Part shown: positions 54,845-63,963 of the stretch, piece by piece
How positions within the stretch are numbered: the stretch's first letter is position 1
Layout: each line of letters opens with the position of its first letter
NCBI GenBank assembly: GCA_964470555.1
Contig: CAYYDG010000020.1
Span: 1 to 64,000, forward strand
DNA from: RBC074 sp964470555
GTDB lineage: Bacteria; Acidobacteriota; Blastocatellia; RBC074
Reading direction: 5' to 3'
DNA length: 64,000 bases
Notes under the pieces: generated by a model
Seen by the model: the letters and a program-made list of their open reading frames with translations, nothing else
Told to the model about the DNA's origin: nothing
The model's database searches: none
Position numbers and translations under genes: made by a program

Positions 54845-55957
54845 ATGAAAGTTCCTTTGCTCGATTTGGTCGCGCAGCACCAAACCATCCGCGAAGATGT
54901 GATGGCGGTGGTGACGCGCGTTTTTGACTCTCAACAGTTTGTGATGGGCGCGGAAGTCGCCGACTTTGAACGCGAAGTTGGCGAGTATTGCCACGCCAAA
55001 CATGCCATTGGATGCGCTTCGGGATCGGATGCGCTGTTGTTGGCATTGATGGCGTTGGGCGTTGGCGAAGGCGATGAAGTCATCACGACTTCGTTCACGT
55101 TTTTTGCGACGGCCAGTGCCGTCACTCGATTGGGCGCGCGGCCCGTGTTCGTTGACATCGCGTACGACGATTTCAATTTGAACGTCGAATTGTTGGAACG
55201 CGCCATCACGCCGAGCACCAAAGCGATTATGCCGGTTCATTTGTTCGGCCAGTGCGCGCGCATGGACGTGATTGCCGACATTGCCGCCAAACACAATTTG
55301 CCGATTGTCGAAGACGCCGCCCAGGCCATCGGCGCAGATTTTCAAACTCGGCGTGCGGGCACGATGGGAGCGATTGGTTGTTTCAGCTTTTTTCCGTCCA
55401 AGAACCTTGGCGGAGCAGGCGATGGCGGGTTGATGACGACCGAAGACGATGAACTGGCCGCGAAGCTGCGCATCTTGCGCGTTCACGGCATGGAGCCGAA
55501 GTATTACCATCAGGTCGTAGGCATCAACAGTCGTCTGGATGCGCTGCAAGCCGCCGTCTTGCGCGTCAAGTTGCGGCGTCTGGACGATTGGTCAGAAGCG
55601 CGTCGCGCCAATGCCGCGCGGTATGAACAGTGGTTCGCGGCTGCCGGAGTTGAAGAAATTGTCTTGCCGAAAGCGCACGACTACAGTCGCCACATTTACA
55701 ATCAATACACGATTCGTTGTCAGCGCCGCGACGAACTGAAAGCGCATCTGCAAGCCGCGGGCATTGGCACCGAAGTGTATTATCCGGTTCCGCTGCATTT
55801 GCAGGAATGTTTTGCATTTCTGGGTGGCAAGCTCGGCGATTTGCCGGAAACGGAACAAGCGATGCGCGAATGTTTATCGCTGCCGATTTACGCCGAACTG
55901 ACCGCCGACCAGCAGCAATACGTCGTCGAAAAGATCGCCGAATTTTACCGGGCTTGA
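54845..55957 (+). CDS. DegT/DnrJ/EryC1/StrS aminotransferase
   Basis: 370-residue PLP enzyme adding an amino group to a nucleotide keto-sugar. The PLP Lys lies in FFPSKNLGGAGDGG near residue 185, with GCASGSDALLLALMALG and EDAAQAIGADF upstream. The N-terminal KVPLLDLVAQHQTIRED is typical. It begins 2 bases after the ligase stop codon. It suggests an amino sugar in the repeat unit, although no partner keto-sugar dehydratase is in the window. Confidence 0.92.
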   Translation: MKVPLLDLVAQHQTIREDVMAVVTRVFDSQQFVMGAEVADFEREVGEYCHAKHAIGCASGSDALLLALMALGVGEGDEVITTSFTFFATASAVTRLGARPVFVDIAYDDFNLNVELLERAITPSTKAIMPVHLFGQCARMDVIADIAAKHNLPIVEDAAQAIGADFQTRRAGTMGAIGCFSFFPSKNLGGAGDGGLMTTEDDELAAKLRILRVHGMEPKYYHQVVGINSRLDALQAAVLRVKLRRLDDWSEARRANAARYEQWFAAAGVEEIVLPKAHDYSRHIYNQYTIRCQRRDELKAHLQAAGIGTEVYYPVPLHLQECFAFLGGKLGDLPETEQAMRECLSLPIYAELTADQQQYVVEKIAEFYRA

Positions 55958-55971
55958 AGGAAGGCGATTGA

Positions 55972-56682
55972 ATGGCTTCGATTGGGTCGGTCGTCAAACG
56001 CGCGTTTGAAATGGTTGGATTGGAACTCACCAGAGCCGACCGCAGCCCCAGCCGCACGTTGCTGGGTTTGCGGCATCTGCCGATTCGAACCATCGTGGAT
56101 GTTGGAGCGAACACTGGGCAATTCGCTCGACACATCATTCAATTTTTCCCCCAAGCCAGATTGTTTTGCTTCGAACCGCTGGCCGAACCGTTTGCGGAAT
56201 TGCAACGTTGGGCCGCGGCTCAATCCGGTCGAGTTCATGTGTTCAACGTCGCGCTCGGAGCCGAAGACGGCGAAGCGCAGATGTTTCGGCATACCGAACA
56301 CAGCGCGTCGTCTTCGTTGTTGGCGACGACAGAGGTTTGCAATCAGTTGTATCCGCAAACGCGCGCGCAGGACAACGTGCCAGTGAAACTGACGACGCTC
56401 GACGCTGCGCTTGGCGGACAATCGTTGCCACCGGAACTTTTGATCAAACTTGACACGCAAGGTTACGAACGGCAGGTGATTGCGGGCGCCACCGAAACGC
56501 TGCGACAAGCGCGCGCCTGCATTGTCGAAGCCAATTTGTACAAACTTTACGACCAACAACCCTCGTTCATTGAACTGGCTGTATTGCTGAACGATTTGGG
56601 ATTTCGGTACGCGGGCAATTTGGAGCAGACTTGTTCTGCGACAGGCGAAGTGGTTTACGTTGATGCTGTGTTTTTGAAATAG
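55972..56682 (+). CDS. FkbM-family methyltransferase (first copy)
   Basis: 236-residue SAM-dependent methyltransferase. Motif I is IVDVGANTGQFARHI near residue 40 and a later motif is LIKLDTQGYERQVIAGA. FkbM enzymes O-methylate sugars and polyketides; here a sugar hydroxyl in the polymer is likely. It is followed by a second FkbM gene after 3 bases. Confidence 0.88.
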   Translation: MASIGSVVKRAFEMVGLELTRADRSPSRTLLGLRHLPIRTIVDVGANTGQFARHIIQFFPQARLFCFEPLAEPFAELQRWAAAQSGRVHVFNVALGAEDGEAQMFRHTEHSASSSLLATTEVCNQLYPQTRAQDNVPVKLTTLDAALGGQSLPPELLIKLDTQGYERQVIAGATETLRQARACIVEANLYKLYDQQPSFIELAVLLNDLGFRYAGNLEQTCSATGEVVYVDAVFLK

Positions 56683-56685
56683 TTT

Positions 56686-57594
56686 ATGGATCCGTACCCC
56701 GACAACAAACACACACGATTGATCGAACGATTAAACGCCGCCGTGCGAACGATGGAGCGAGGCAAAGTCCGCCGCACGCTCAGCCGTCCGCGCAAAATGA
56801 TTTATCCCAAGATGCTGCATTGGGCAGGCAATTCGGCAGAAGTCACCGCCATGACCTTTTGGGGCGAACCGATTCTGGTGGTGCTGCCGGAACTGATTTC
56901 ACTGACCATCTGGCGCTATGGTTTTTTTGAAGAAGATGTCTGCCGCTTTCTGCTGCGCGTGTTGAAACCCGGCATGAACTTCATAGACATCGGAGCGCAT
57001 TTCGGATTTTTTACGCGCCTGGCTTCATTTTTGGTGGGCGATCACGGACGCGTGCTGTCCTTTGAACCGACGCCAAACACCTTTGGCCAGTTGATGAGGA
57101 ATACTGTTGGCAACGACAACGTGTTGATTCACAACTGCGCCGCGTATAGCAGCGAAACCGAACTGACGTTGCGCGATTTTGGCCTGGAATATTCTGCGTT
57201 CAATTCGGCGTTCGGCATGCGCGACGAAGACACCAAACACGCTCCCAAAGGCATAGAGTTTCAGGCGCGCGCTCGCAAAGTGGACGATGTTGTCAAAGAA
57301 CGCGGCTTGCCCGAAGTGGATTTGGTCAAAATTGACGCCGAAAGCTCCGAGCTTCACGTCTTGCAGGGAATGACCGAAATCATCAAACGCGACCATCCGC
57401 GCATTATTCTGGAAACAGGCGATTTTGGAGTGGCGGGCGTCCCCAAAACCGCAGAGCTGATCGGATGGTTGCGTGACCACGGGTACGAACCATTTGAAAT
57501 TAGCCGCGACAACGAATTGCGTCCGGCGACAAACAGGAAGCGCGATTCTGTAGGCAGCAACCTGCTTTTCAGCACTACAGGGTTTGAGGCTTAA
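56686..57594 (+). CDS. FkbM-family methyltransferase (second copy)
   Basis: 302-residue methyltransferase of the same family. Motif I is FIDIGAHFGFFTRLAS near residue 103 and the substrate-side motif is LVKIDAESSELHVLQGM. It carries an extra basic N-terminal region of about 90 residues absent from the first copy. The two are distant paralogues, not tandem duplicates, judged by low identity. Confidence 0.87.
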   Translation: MDPYPDNKHTRLIERLNAAVRTMERGKVRRTLSRPRKMIYPKMLHWAGNSAEVTAMTFWGEPILVVLPELISLTIWRYGFFEEDVCRFLLRVLKPGMNFIDIGAHFGFFTRLASFLVGDHGRVLSFEPTPNTFGQLMRNTVGNDNVLIHNCAAYSSETELTLRDFGLEYSAFNSAFGMRDEDTKHAPKGIEFQARARKVDDVVKERGLPEVDLVKIDAESSELHVLQGMTEIIKRDHPRIILETGDFGVAGVPKTAELIGWLRDHGYEPFEISRDNELRPATNRKRDSVGSNLLFSTTGFEA

Positions 57595-57601
57595 TGGCTG
57601 G

Positions 57602-58969
57602 ATGCTGGAAGATTTATATAAAGGCACTGAAACGAATCGAAGCCGCCGCCGGTTTCTGCGAGTAGGGTTGACTGGCGCTGTGACACTTGCTGCGCGCGGG
57701 ATGACGGTCTTGATTGGTTTGGTGACGTTGCCGCTGACTTCGCATTATCTGGGCAAAGAACGGTTTGGGCTTTGGCTGACGCTGAGCAGTTTTATCACTT
57801 GGGTCAGCATTGCCGACCTTGGATTATCCAACAGTCTGATCAACTCGCTTTCAACTGCGGACGGCAAAAACGACAAATCGCAAGCCCAACTTGCCGTCGC
57901 CAGCGCATTCTGGATGACCTCGGCAGTTGCGACAGTATTTATTTTGACCGTGATTTTGACCGTGCCTTTGCTCGACTGGCCCGGAGTTTTTAACGTAACT
58001 TCGCCGGAATCAGCCCGCGAAATCGCCCCGGCTTTGCTAGTTATTTTTCTTTTTTGCGCGCTGCGTTTGCCATCTTCGATTATCAATTGTGTGTATCAAG
58101 GTTATCAGGAAGGTTATGCCTATCAACTTTGGAACGGCCTAAGCGGAGTGTTGGGAGCAGTTGGATTGATTGTCGCCATCAAGTTACAAGCTGGCCTGGC
58201 TTGGTTGGCAGTTGCTTTTCTGGGAAGCATGCTCTTGGCGGATTTGTTTTCAGCGATTTACCTGTTCGGCTGGCGGCGGGAGTGGTTGTTGCCACGATGG
58301 AAATTTTTTGATTGGCGACAAGCTAAATGGTTGTTGCGGCAAGGCGGGCAATTTTGGATCGCTCAGATGTCGGCGGTCATGATGCTGCAAACCGGGTTAC
58401 TGATGGTTTCGACGATGTTCGGAGCCAGTGAATCTGCCGGATTCGGAACCACATTGCGATTATTCGGATTGGTCGGAGCGGTTCAAACGGCTTTTGTCGC
58501 CCCGCTTTGGGCGGCTTACGGCGAAGCGGCGGCCAGGCGCGATTACGGCTGGCTTTCCCAGACTTTCAAACGATCAATCAGAATCAGTTTGTTGTGGTCG
58601 TTGCCCGCTTCGTTGGCAATGTTTGTGGCTGCGCCTTTGTTGTTCAAACTGTTGGTGACGGCGGATGTAACATCGGATTGGCATCTTCGATTGGCGGTAA
58701 TGGCGATGGAAGTGCTCAATTCGATGGCGCGCTGTGTTTCAACCTTGCTCAATGGTTTGGGAGCGGTTCGGTCACAAGCGGTTTTCGGCCCGGTCGGAGG
58801 CGTCGTCAATCTGACGGTGGCCTGGCTTTTGGCAAAATGGATTGGCATTCCCGGCGTGGCCTGGGCGGCGGCAATCTGCTTGTTGCTGTTTTGGATCGGT
58901 GTGATGGGCAGCGAAGCGCGCGCACGATTGCGAGTGATGAACGAAGAGGTGCGCGATTATGCAGCGTGA
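57602..58969 (+). CDS. Wzx-type oligosaccharide flippase
   Basis: 455-residue polytopic protein with about 12-14 hydrophobic segments. The family N terminus is visible as RGMTVLIGLVTLPLTSHYLGKERFGLW followed by LGLSNSLINSLS. It moves lipid-linked repeat units across the inner membrane. I favour the ATG at 57602; a TTG at 57584 in the same frame overlaps the end of the FkbM gene. The stop lies 11 bases inside the next gene. Confidence 0.88.
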   Translation: MLEDLYKGTETNRSRRRFLRVGLTGAVTLAARGMTVLIGLVTLPLTSHYLGKERFGLWLTLSSFITWVSIADLGLSNSLINSLSTADGKNDKSQAQLAVASAFWMTSAVATVFILTVILTVPLLDWPGVFNVTSPESAREIAPALLVIFLFCALRLPSSIINCVYQGYQEGYAYQLWNGLSGVLGAVGLIVAIKLQAGLAWLAVAFLGSMLLADLFSAIYLFGWRREWLLPRWKFFDWRQAKWLLRQGGQFWIAQMSAVMMLQTGLLMVSTMFGASESAGFGTTLRLFGLVGAVQTAFVAPLWAAYGEAAARRDYGWLSQTFKRSIRISLLWSLPASLAMFVAAPLLFKLLVTADVTSDWHLRLAVMAMEVLNSMARCVSTLLNGLGAVRSQAVFGPVGGVVNLTVAWLLAKWIGIPGVAWAAAICLLLFWIGVMGSEARARLRVMNEEVRDYAA

Positions 58970-59678
58970 GGATTTGGCCATTGTGCTGACCGGAACGATT
59001 GTCCCCAACGCGCCATTCACCGCGCACAACGACCCGCAGATTCGGCGGCGCGAATACCTGGAAGCCATCAATTTTTATCGTAAATTCGCTCCTGTTTACT
59101 TTCTTGAAAACTCGACTTACGCGCTTTGTGACGACGCCGAGTTTAATAAGCTCTCGAATGTAATGCTTCGGAAACGCCCGGTTTCCAGTTCGCCGGAACG
59201 CGGCAAAGGCTATCAGGAATTCGAGATGATTGACGGTTGGCTGCTGGATGAACCGAAGCCGCCACGCTGCTGGATGAAGATCACTGGGCGGTATATGTAT
59301 CGTAACTTTGCCGATCTGTTCGATGATTGTTGTCGGGCAGGACAGGCACAAATCATTATTGACCGGTGCGCGCTTTCGCAAATCGCTCGCAGCTATCTGT
59401 TTTGTGTTGAAAGCGAGTTTTATCAAAAACACCTTGTTGGCCTTTATAGGGAATGTGATGACGAAGCAGGGGAATGGGTCGAGCGAGTGCTTTATCGCCG
59501 TCTGGATACCCTGACTAAATCGGCTGCTCGCCTGTTTTCGCTTGAGCCGCGCCAGACTGGAATCAGTGGAACAACAGGTAGCAGCATTGAAACCAAGCTT
59601 TCTCGATACCAGATAAAGCGAATTTTGCGAAAGTTGAATTACCTGCTGGATCGCCGCCAGCTTTGGTATACACGCTAA
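58959..59678 (+). CDS. Unknown polysaccharide-locus protein (possible glycosyltransferase)
   Basis: 239-residue soluble protein overlapping the flippase stop by 11 bases. It begins DLAIVLTGTIVPN and has blocks SSPERGKGYQEFEMIDGW and CWMKITGRYMYRN, patterns I associate with uncharacterised proteins of capsule and O-antigen loci. A C-terminal basic helix region (LSRYQIKRILRKLNYLL) follows. A GT-A-like transferase is possible; no clear DXD motif is visible, so function is open. Confidence 0.6.
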   Translation: MQREDLAIVLTGTIVPNAPFTAHNDPQIRRREYLEAINFYRKFAPVYFLENSTYALCDDAEFNKLSNVMLRKRPVSSSPERGKGYQEFEMIDGWLLDEPKPPRCWMKITGRYMYRNFADLFDDCCRAGQAQIIIDRCALSQIARSYLFCVESEFYQKHLVGLYRECDDEAGEWVERVLYRRLDTLTKSAARLFSLEPRQTGISGTTGSSIETKLSRYQIKRILRKLNYLLDRRQLWYTR

Positions 59679-60535
59679 TGAATTTGCCGAAAATTTCTAT
59701 CATCACGCCTTCGTTTAATCAGGCACACTTTTTGGAACGTACGATGTTGAGCGTGCTTAGCCAGAACTATCCAAATCTGGAATACATCATCATTGACGGG
59801 GGCAGCACGGATGGCAGCGTCGAAATAATCAAAAAGTATGAAGACCGACTGGCTCATTGGGTTAGCGAAAAAGATCGCGGTCAGTCACATGCCTTGAACA
59901 AAGGTTTTGCTCGCGCGACGGGCGACATCATCGGTTGGTTGAATTCGGACGACTTATACTGCAACGATGCGCTGATGCGCGTTGCTAAAGCCTGTTTGGC
60001 TTGTCCCGAAGATGAAGCCTGGTACGGAGGCATTTATATTGCTGATAGTGAAGATCGAATACTGAATGCTTTGTGGCCGCTTGATCCTGATCCGGCATAC
60101 ACGGTTCTGGTTGGCCTGGATATTCATCAGCAGGCTTTGTTCTGGCGGCGCGAACTGATGCAGCGAGTCGGGATGACAGACGAATCGTTGCATTTTGCGA
60201 TGGACTGGGACTTCATCATTCGGCTGCTACTGGCTGGGCGATTCAAACGTATAAGACATCAACTTGGGATTTTTCGTTTGCACGACGAAGCCAAGACTAC
60301 CAATCAGTCTGAAGTTGGCGAAAAGGATAAACAGCTTCTGTTTGAGCGTTACGCGCATCATTTCCAGGCGTCCCGGTGGCACGAAATCACGCGCTTATTG
60401 CTTCGTAGCAAGCGATTGATCAGGGTTGCGCTGGATGCTCCGACATCCTACCTGATGTTCAAACTACGGCGCAGTCTGGGGTTGCCTGCCGAACCTGGCT
60501 GGCATGAAATCAAAGAGGAAGTTCGTAGTAAATGA
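59678..60535 (+). CDS. GT2-type glycosyltransferase
   Basis: 285-residue GT-A fold enzyme. N-terminal SIITPSFNQAHFLERTMLSVL, the DGGSTDGSVEI nucleotide-binding loop and WLNSDDLYC (DXD-like) are all typical. The ATG at 59678 overlaps the previous TAA (TAATG), indicating coupling. It probably adds one sugar of the repeat unit on the cytoplasmic face. Confidence 0.92.
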   Translation: MNLPKISIITPSFNQAHFLERTMLSVLSQNYPNLEYIIIDGGSTDGSVEIIKKYEDRLAHWVSEKDRGQSHALNKGFARATGDIIGWLNSDDLYCNDALMRVAKACLACPEDEAWYGGIYIADSEDRILNALWPLDPDPAYTVLVGLDIHQQALFWRRELMQRVGMTDESLHFAMDWDFIIRLLLAGRFKRIRHQLGIFRLHDEAKTTNQSEVGEKDKQLLFERYAHHFQASRWHEITRLLLRSKRLIRVALDAPTSYLMFKLRRSLGLPAEPGWHEIKEEVRSK

Positions 60536-61998
60536 GGGCGGATCTAAGTCAAATTATCTTACTCATGATCGCCATTGGCGTGCCACTCGTTCTATTCCGG
60601 CTCAAGCGTTACAAAATACTGCTTGGTTGGACCTGTCTTACACTCTTTGTCCAGCTTTTCGACACAACGATATTGACCAACTTGCCTGCGCCTCGCATTG
60701 TCGGATTGATGTATTTGCCAACAGCGATTAGCAGTTTTCGTGAATGGTGGGGGCTAAAACCTGTAAAAGCTTGGGTAATCAATTACCTCTATCTGCTGAT
60801 CCTCGGCGTTATTTTCGGGTTCCTGTGGCCGTGGCCGGACACGACAATGATGCGTCCGTACACATTGACCGCTCCCGGACGAACAATTATCTATTCATTC
60901 CGACTGATCAGCGATCTCTCACTGACTTTGTTTGTCGCGACGCAGCTTCGTGTCGCCGGTAATTTGTACTGGATAGGTCGTGCGCTGGTGGTGGGCGCTA
61001 CTCTGTCAGCGTTGGCCGGGTTGTTAACACTGTTCACCGGATTCGATCTCGTTTACGCCATCACCAACTTTGAAGACCAGTTCCTGACAGCCGAACGCGC
61101 GCATGGCTTAAGCGCGGAACCGCGCGGGTTAGGGCTGGCCTGTGCTTACGGATTGATGATTCTGTTAATCGGTCAAAAGCGATTGTTCAAGCTTTGGCCG
61201 GTGTTGCTGGTGATTAACCTAGCCGGTTTGCTGAGCACGGTTTCTACCAGTGCGCTGGCTTTGTTGTTGACTGGGATTGTGACCGGATGGCTTTTTTTCT
61301 CGAATCGGACTCGAGGAGCAATTCTGGGGCTAATTCTGCTGGCGGCGATTCTGTTATTTGGCGCTTCTGTGTTCATGCCGATGCAGTTTGATTCCGCTGT
61401 GCAGACGATTGGAGCGCGCATTGACCCATCCCAAAAATTGAGCGGTATTCCGCCCGGCACGTTTGGTCAGGAAGTGGCGTACCGATTAGATGTTTTCGAC
61501 GCCAGCGCTATGCTGTTTTTACTGGAAGAGCCTTTTTACGCGCTGCTTGGCACAGGTCCTGGGCTAATATCGTTGCCTGCCTCTTTGCACGTGCCCCCAG
61601 GACTTTACAGCGCAATCTGGACCCCAGAAGTCGGCGTCAACAGTTTGCCTTTTCACGGCATTTTGCTGGAAATTTCAAATGGAGGCTTGCTGGGCATTAT
61701 GCTCTGGCTGTTTCAAGTGATGACCTGCTGGCTGGCATTACGTTATTTGGCCAATCGTCAGAAAAGCTCGCTGGAATCGGAAGAATGGTCTTTTGCATGG
61801 GGCGTTTTTTTGATCGGCACGGTTTTTTATCTGGTGCAAGTCAGCATCTCACCAGTCTGGAGCGTAATGTCGGCGATGGGGTGGGCGGCAGTGAAGCTGG
61901 CGATGGAATACAACGCTACCGACATCAGCAAAGCAAAAGAACAATTCCGGCCCCAGCGATATTTTGAACAGCCATCCGGCAGTGCCAGTTTGCCTTAG
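60532..61998 (+). CDS. O-antigen polymerase-like membrane protein, 3' end altered by IS
   Basis: 488-residue polytopic membrane protein, about 11 segments, with the loop SAEPRGLGLACAYGLMI and later SGIPPGTFGQEVAYRLDV. ATGA overlap with the GT2 gene. The current TAG stop uses the last two bases of the target duplication (TA) and the first base of the IS (G). Joining the flanks without the IS restores TTA-TCC reading and extends the protein by 15 codons to a TGA at 62895-62897 inside a hairpin. So the C terminus is truncated, probably with limited effect. Confidence 0.82.
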   Translation: MRADLSQIILLMIAIGVPLVLFRLKRYKILLGWTCLTLFVQLFDTTILTNLPAPRIVGLMYLPTAISSFREWWGLKPVKAWVINYLYLLILGVIFGFLWPWPDTTMMRPYTLTAPGRTIIYSFRLISDLSLTLFVATQLRVAGNLYWIGRALVVGATLSALAGLLTLFTGFDLVYAITNFEDQFLTAERAHGLSAEPRGLGLACAYGLMILLIGQKRLFKLWPVLLVINLAGLLSTVSTSALALLLTGIVTGWLFFSNRTRGAILGLILLAAILLFGASVFMPMQFDSAVQTIGARIDPSQKLSGIPPGTFGQEVAYRLDVFDASAMLFLLEEPFYALLGTGPGLISLPASLHVPPGLYSAIWTPEVGVNSLPFHGILLEISNGGLLGIMLWLFQVMTCWLALRYLANRQKSSLESEEWSFAWGVFLIGTVFYLVQVSISPVWSVMSAMGWAAVKLAMEYNATDISKAKEQFRPQRYFEQPSGSASLP

Positions 61999-62851
61999 AG
62001 TGTGTACGGAAGCTAAAAGCGATAAGCGATGAGAGCAGATGCCAAGCAAAGAAAGGCATACCGACTTTCAAGGCTCTTTTCCCAGTTGCTGACCAAGCGG
62101 CGGAAACGATCGAACCAAGCGAGAGTCCGTTCCACGACCCAGCGTCGAGCTTGGCCGCCTGGGTGGAGAATGGCATTGTCTGCTCGTCCTTCTTTGGGAG
62201 CAATATGTCCAATATAGTTCTCGCGGCAGAGAATGGTTCGCGTTTGCTACGTTATCGTAGGCCGCATCCAGGCAAAGATGCTGTGGCTTCGCAGCCTTGG
62301 GGCGAGGCCTGACGATTGGCGAGTTGTTCAACAAGGGCAGCAATTCCAGATGATCATTTCGATTGGCTTTGGTCGTCAAAACCGAAATCGGGACTCCGCG
62401 CCCATCTGTTAATATCTGATCTTTCATTCCTGGTTTGCCTCGATCTGTCGGATTCGGCCCATTATCGGGGACTCCAAGCGGCGAGCGGGCATAAGTGCCA
62501 TCAGCGCTTTGCCACTCCCATTCAATGCCCTGTTGCTGATCGTAATAGTTGAGAGCGATACGCCAAAAGTCTTCAAAGACCTTGGCATTGCGCCACTCTC
62601 GAAACCGTCCGTAGACCGTTGACCACCGGCCGTAAGCTTTAGGCATTTCGCGCCAAGCCGCTCCTGCCCGCAAGATGAAAAAGATGCCATTGAATAAAAG
62701 CCGGTCATCTGCTGGTTTTCGCCCTCCGTTTGAACGCGGTGGGCGAGTGGGAATGAGAGGTTCAATCTCATTCCAGAGGTCGTCGGGAATCTCTCGTATC
62801 GTTGACATGACACGAGTTTACCGACGACCTTAGTTTCCGTACACGCTCTTA
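61995..62851. mobile_element. IS5-family insertion sequence with TTA target duplication
   Basis: Element 61998-62848 (851 bp) bounded by inverted repeats GAGTGTGTACGGAAGCTAA and GAGCGTGTACGGAAACTAA, flanked by TTA at 61995-61997 and 62849-62851. A TNA target and the DUF4096-type transposase N terminus point to the IS1031/IS427 part of the IS5 family. One transposase gene, frameshifted. Confidence 0.88.
62013..62808 (-). pseudogene. IS5-family transposase, frameshifted
   Basis: The first frame runs from the ATG at 62808 through DLWNEIEPLIP, GRWSTVYGRFREW and the first catalytic Asp region (QSADGTYAR) to DAAYDN. At about 62249 an extra base breaks the frame: dropping it gives a continuous DNEQTRTILCRENYIGHIAPK reading into WVVERTLAWFDRFRRL and a TAG at 62013-62015. 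No slippery sequence is seen at the site, so I treat it as an inactivating 1-base insertion rather than programmed frameshifting. Confidence 0.8.
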
Positions 62852-62875
62852 TCCGGAGAGGAGCCGGCTCAAGCA

Positions 62876-62926
62876 GAACAAAGTGCCGTGGCGGTGAGAA
62901 AACTCATCGCCACTGCACTTTTGTTC
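62876..62926. terminator. Large bidirectional hairpin between polymerase and glycosyltransferase genes
   Basis: GAACAAAGTGC-GTGGCG-TGAG pairs with CTCA-CGCCAC-GCACTTTTGTTC with two mismatches and a bulge, loop AAAA. It contains the ancestral TGA stop of the polymerase gene and lies between convergent genes. Confidence 0.78.
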
Positions 62927-62988
62927 TTGCGCAGCCGAACTGTGTTCCGAAGGAAAAAGCTTTCATTCGTGGCGGTGTCTGTGTTGAA

Positions 62989-63963
62989 TCATCGAAGCAA
63001 CTTGGCGAGTACACGTCGGGCTTTTCCCAGCAAGCTCAAGTTAAAGTTGTGAGATTGCGTGTACTGATCGGCTTGTTCATCTCGTGTAACTTCTGGTGGA
63101 TGGGATAATGGAAATGTGAGAGGAGCAACGGCCATATTGCTGAAATGGCTTTGGCGTTTTGTGTGCGTAGCTTGATTACCAAATCCTATGTTGGAAATCA
63201 GATTGGTTCGCGGCAACGCCGCCAACCCATTTCGCTGCCAGCAGGCGTATGTCCATTGATGATCCCAGGTGTCAATGCTGCCGTCATAAACTGCTTGAAA
63301 TGTCTCCTGCCAAAACTTGACGGCTTTCGGGTCGGGCAGAATGTTGCTCAACCAATTGGCCTCAATCATCTGCGGCCAATTGTGCATTGTCACGTCGTAG
63401 TGTTGCCAGGCGCGACGCCAGGTTGCCCAACCCCAAACGTGTGGATAGCGTGAAAAGTAGTAACTGAATTCCGACCGATGATTGCCGAACTGAAAGTTGT
63501 CGCCGGAAATTGCCATCACGCGCTCGTCGTCTTTGTAACGTTCCAGGAGTTCATCGCAGAAGCGAAAGAAACTCGGTTCGGGGACGCAGTCATCTTCCAG
63601 AATGATGGCGCGGTCAAATTCGTCAAAAACCAGATCAAGCCCGCTTGAGACTCGATTGCGGCAACCGAGGTTGTTGTCAGCGTAATGCCTGACGACTCGG
63701 CAAGGCCAATCCACATTTTCTGTCACGATGCGTGCAGCTTGGCAAAGTTCCGCTTCGCCCTTGCGACTGGTTCGTGCTCCGTCGGCGATGACCACCAAGG
63801 TTGTTGGGCGAGCCTGCCGAATGGATTCAAACACTTTTGCTGTCGGTTCGGGACGGTTGAAGATAATGAGCGCGACGGGCGCATTAACGGAGCTGGAATT
63901 CATGAAAACAGCGGGCGAAGACCTTTCAGCAGCGACATTGAAGTAAGGCGAAGTGTAATCCAT
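62989..63963 (-). CDS. GT2-like glycosyltransferase
   Basis: 324-residue protein starting its conserved region at APVALIIFNRPEPTAKVFESI, with VVIADGARTSR, the DXD-like IILEDDCVPEPSFFRF and the C-terminal RYPHVWGWATWRRAWQHYD block found in sugar transferases of polysaccharide loci (HlpA-like group). An ATG at 63903 is an alternative start; 63963 has GAGG close upstream but with tight spacing. It is on the strand opposite to the rest of the locus and begins near the window edge. Confidence 0.85.
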   Translation of the reverse strand: MDYTSPYFNVAAERSSPAVFMNSSSVNAPVALIIFNRPEPTAKVFESIRQARPTTLVVIADGARTSRKGEAELCQAARIVTENVDWPCRVVRHYADNNLGCRNRVSSGLDLVFDEFDRAIILEDDCVPEPSFFRFCDELLERYKDDERVMAISGDNFQFGNHRSEFSYYFSRYPHVWGWATWRRAWQHYDVTMHNWPQMIEANWLSNILPDPKAVKFWQETFQAVYDGSIDTWDHQWTYACWQRNGLAALPRTNLISNIGFGNQATHTKRQSHFSNMAVAPLTFPLSHPPEVTRDEQADQYTQSHNFNLSLLGKARRVLAKLLR

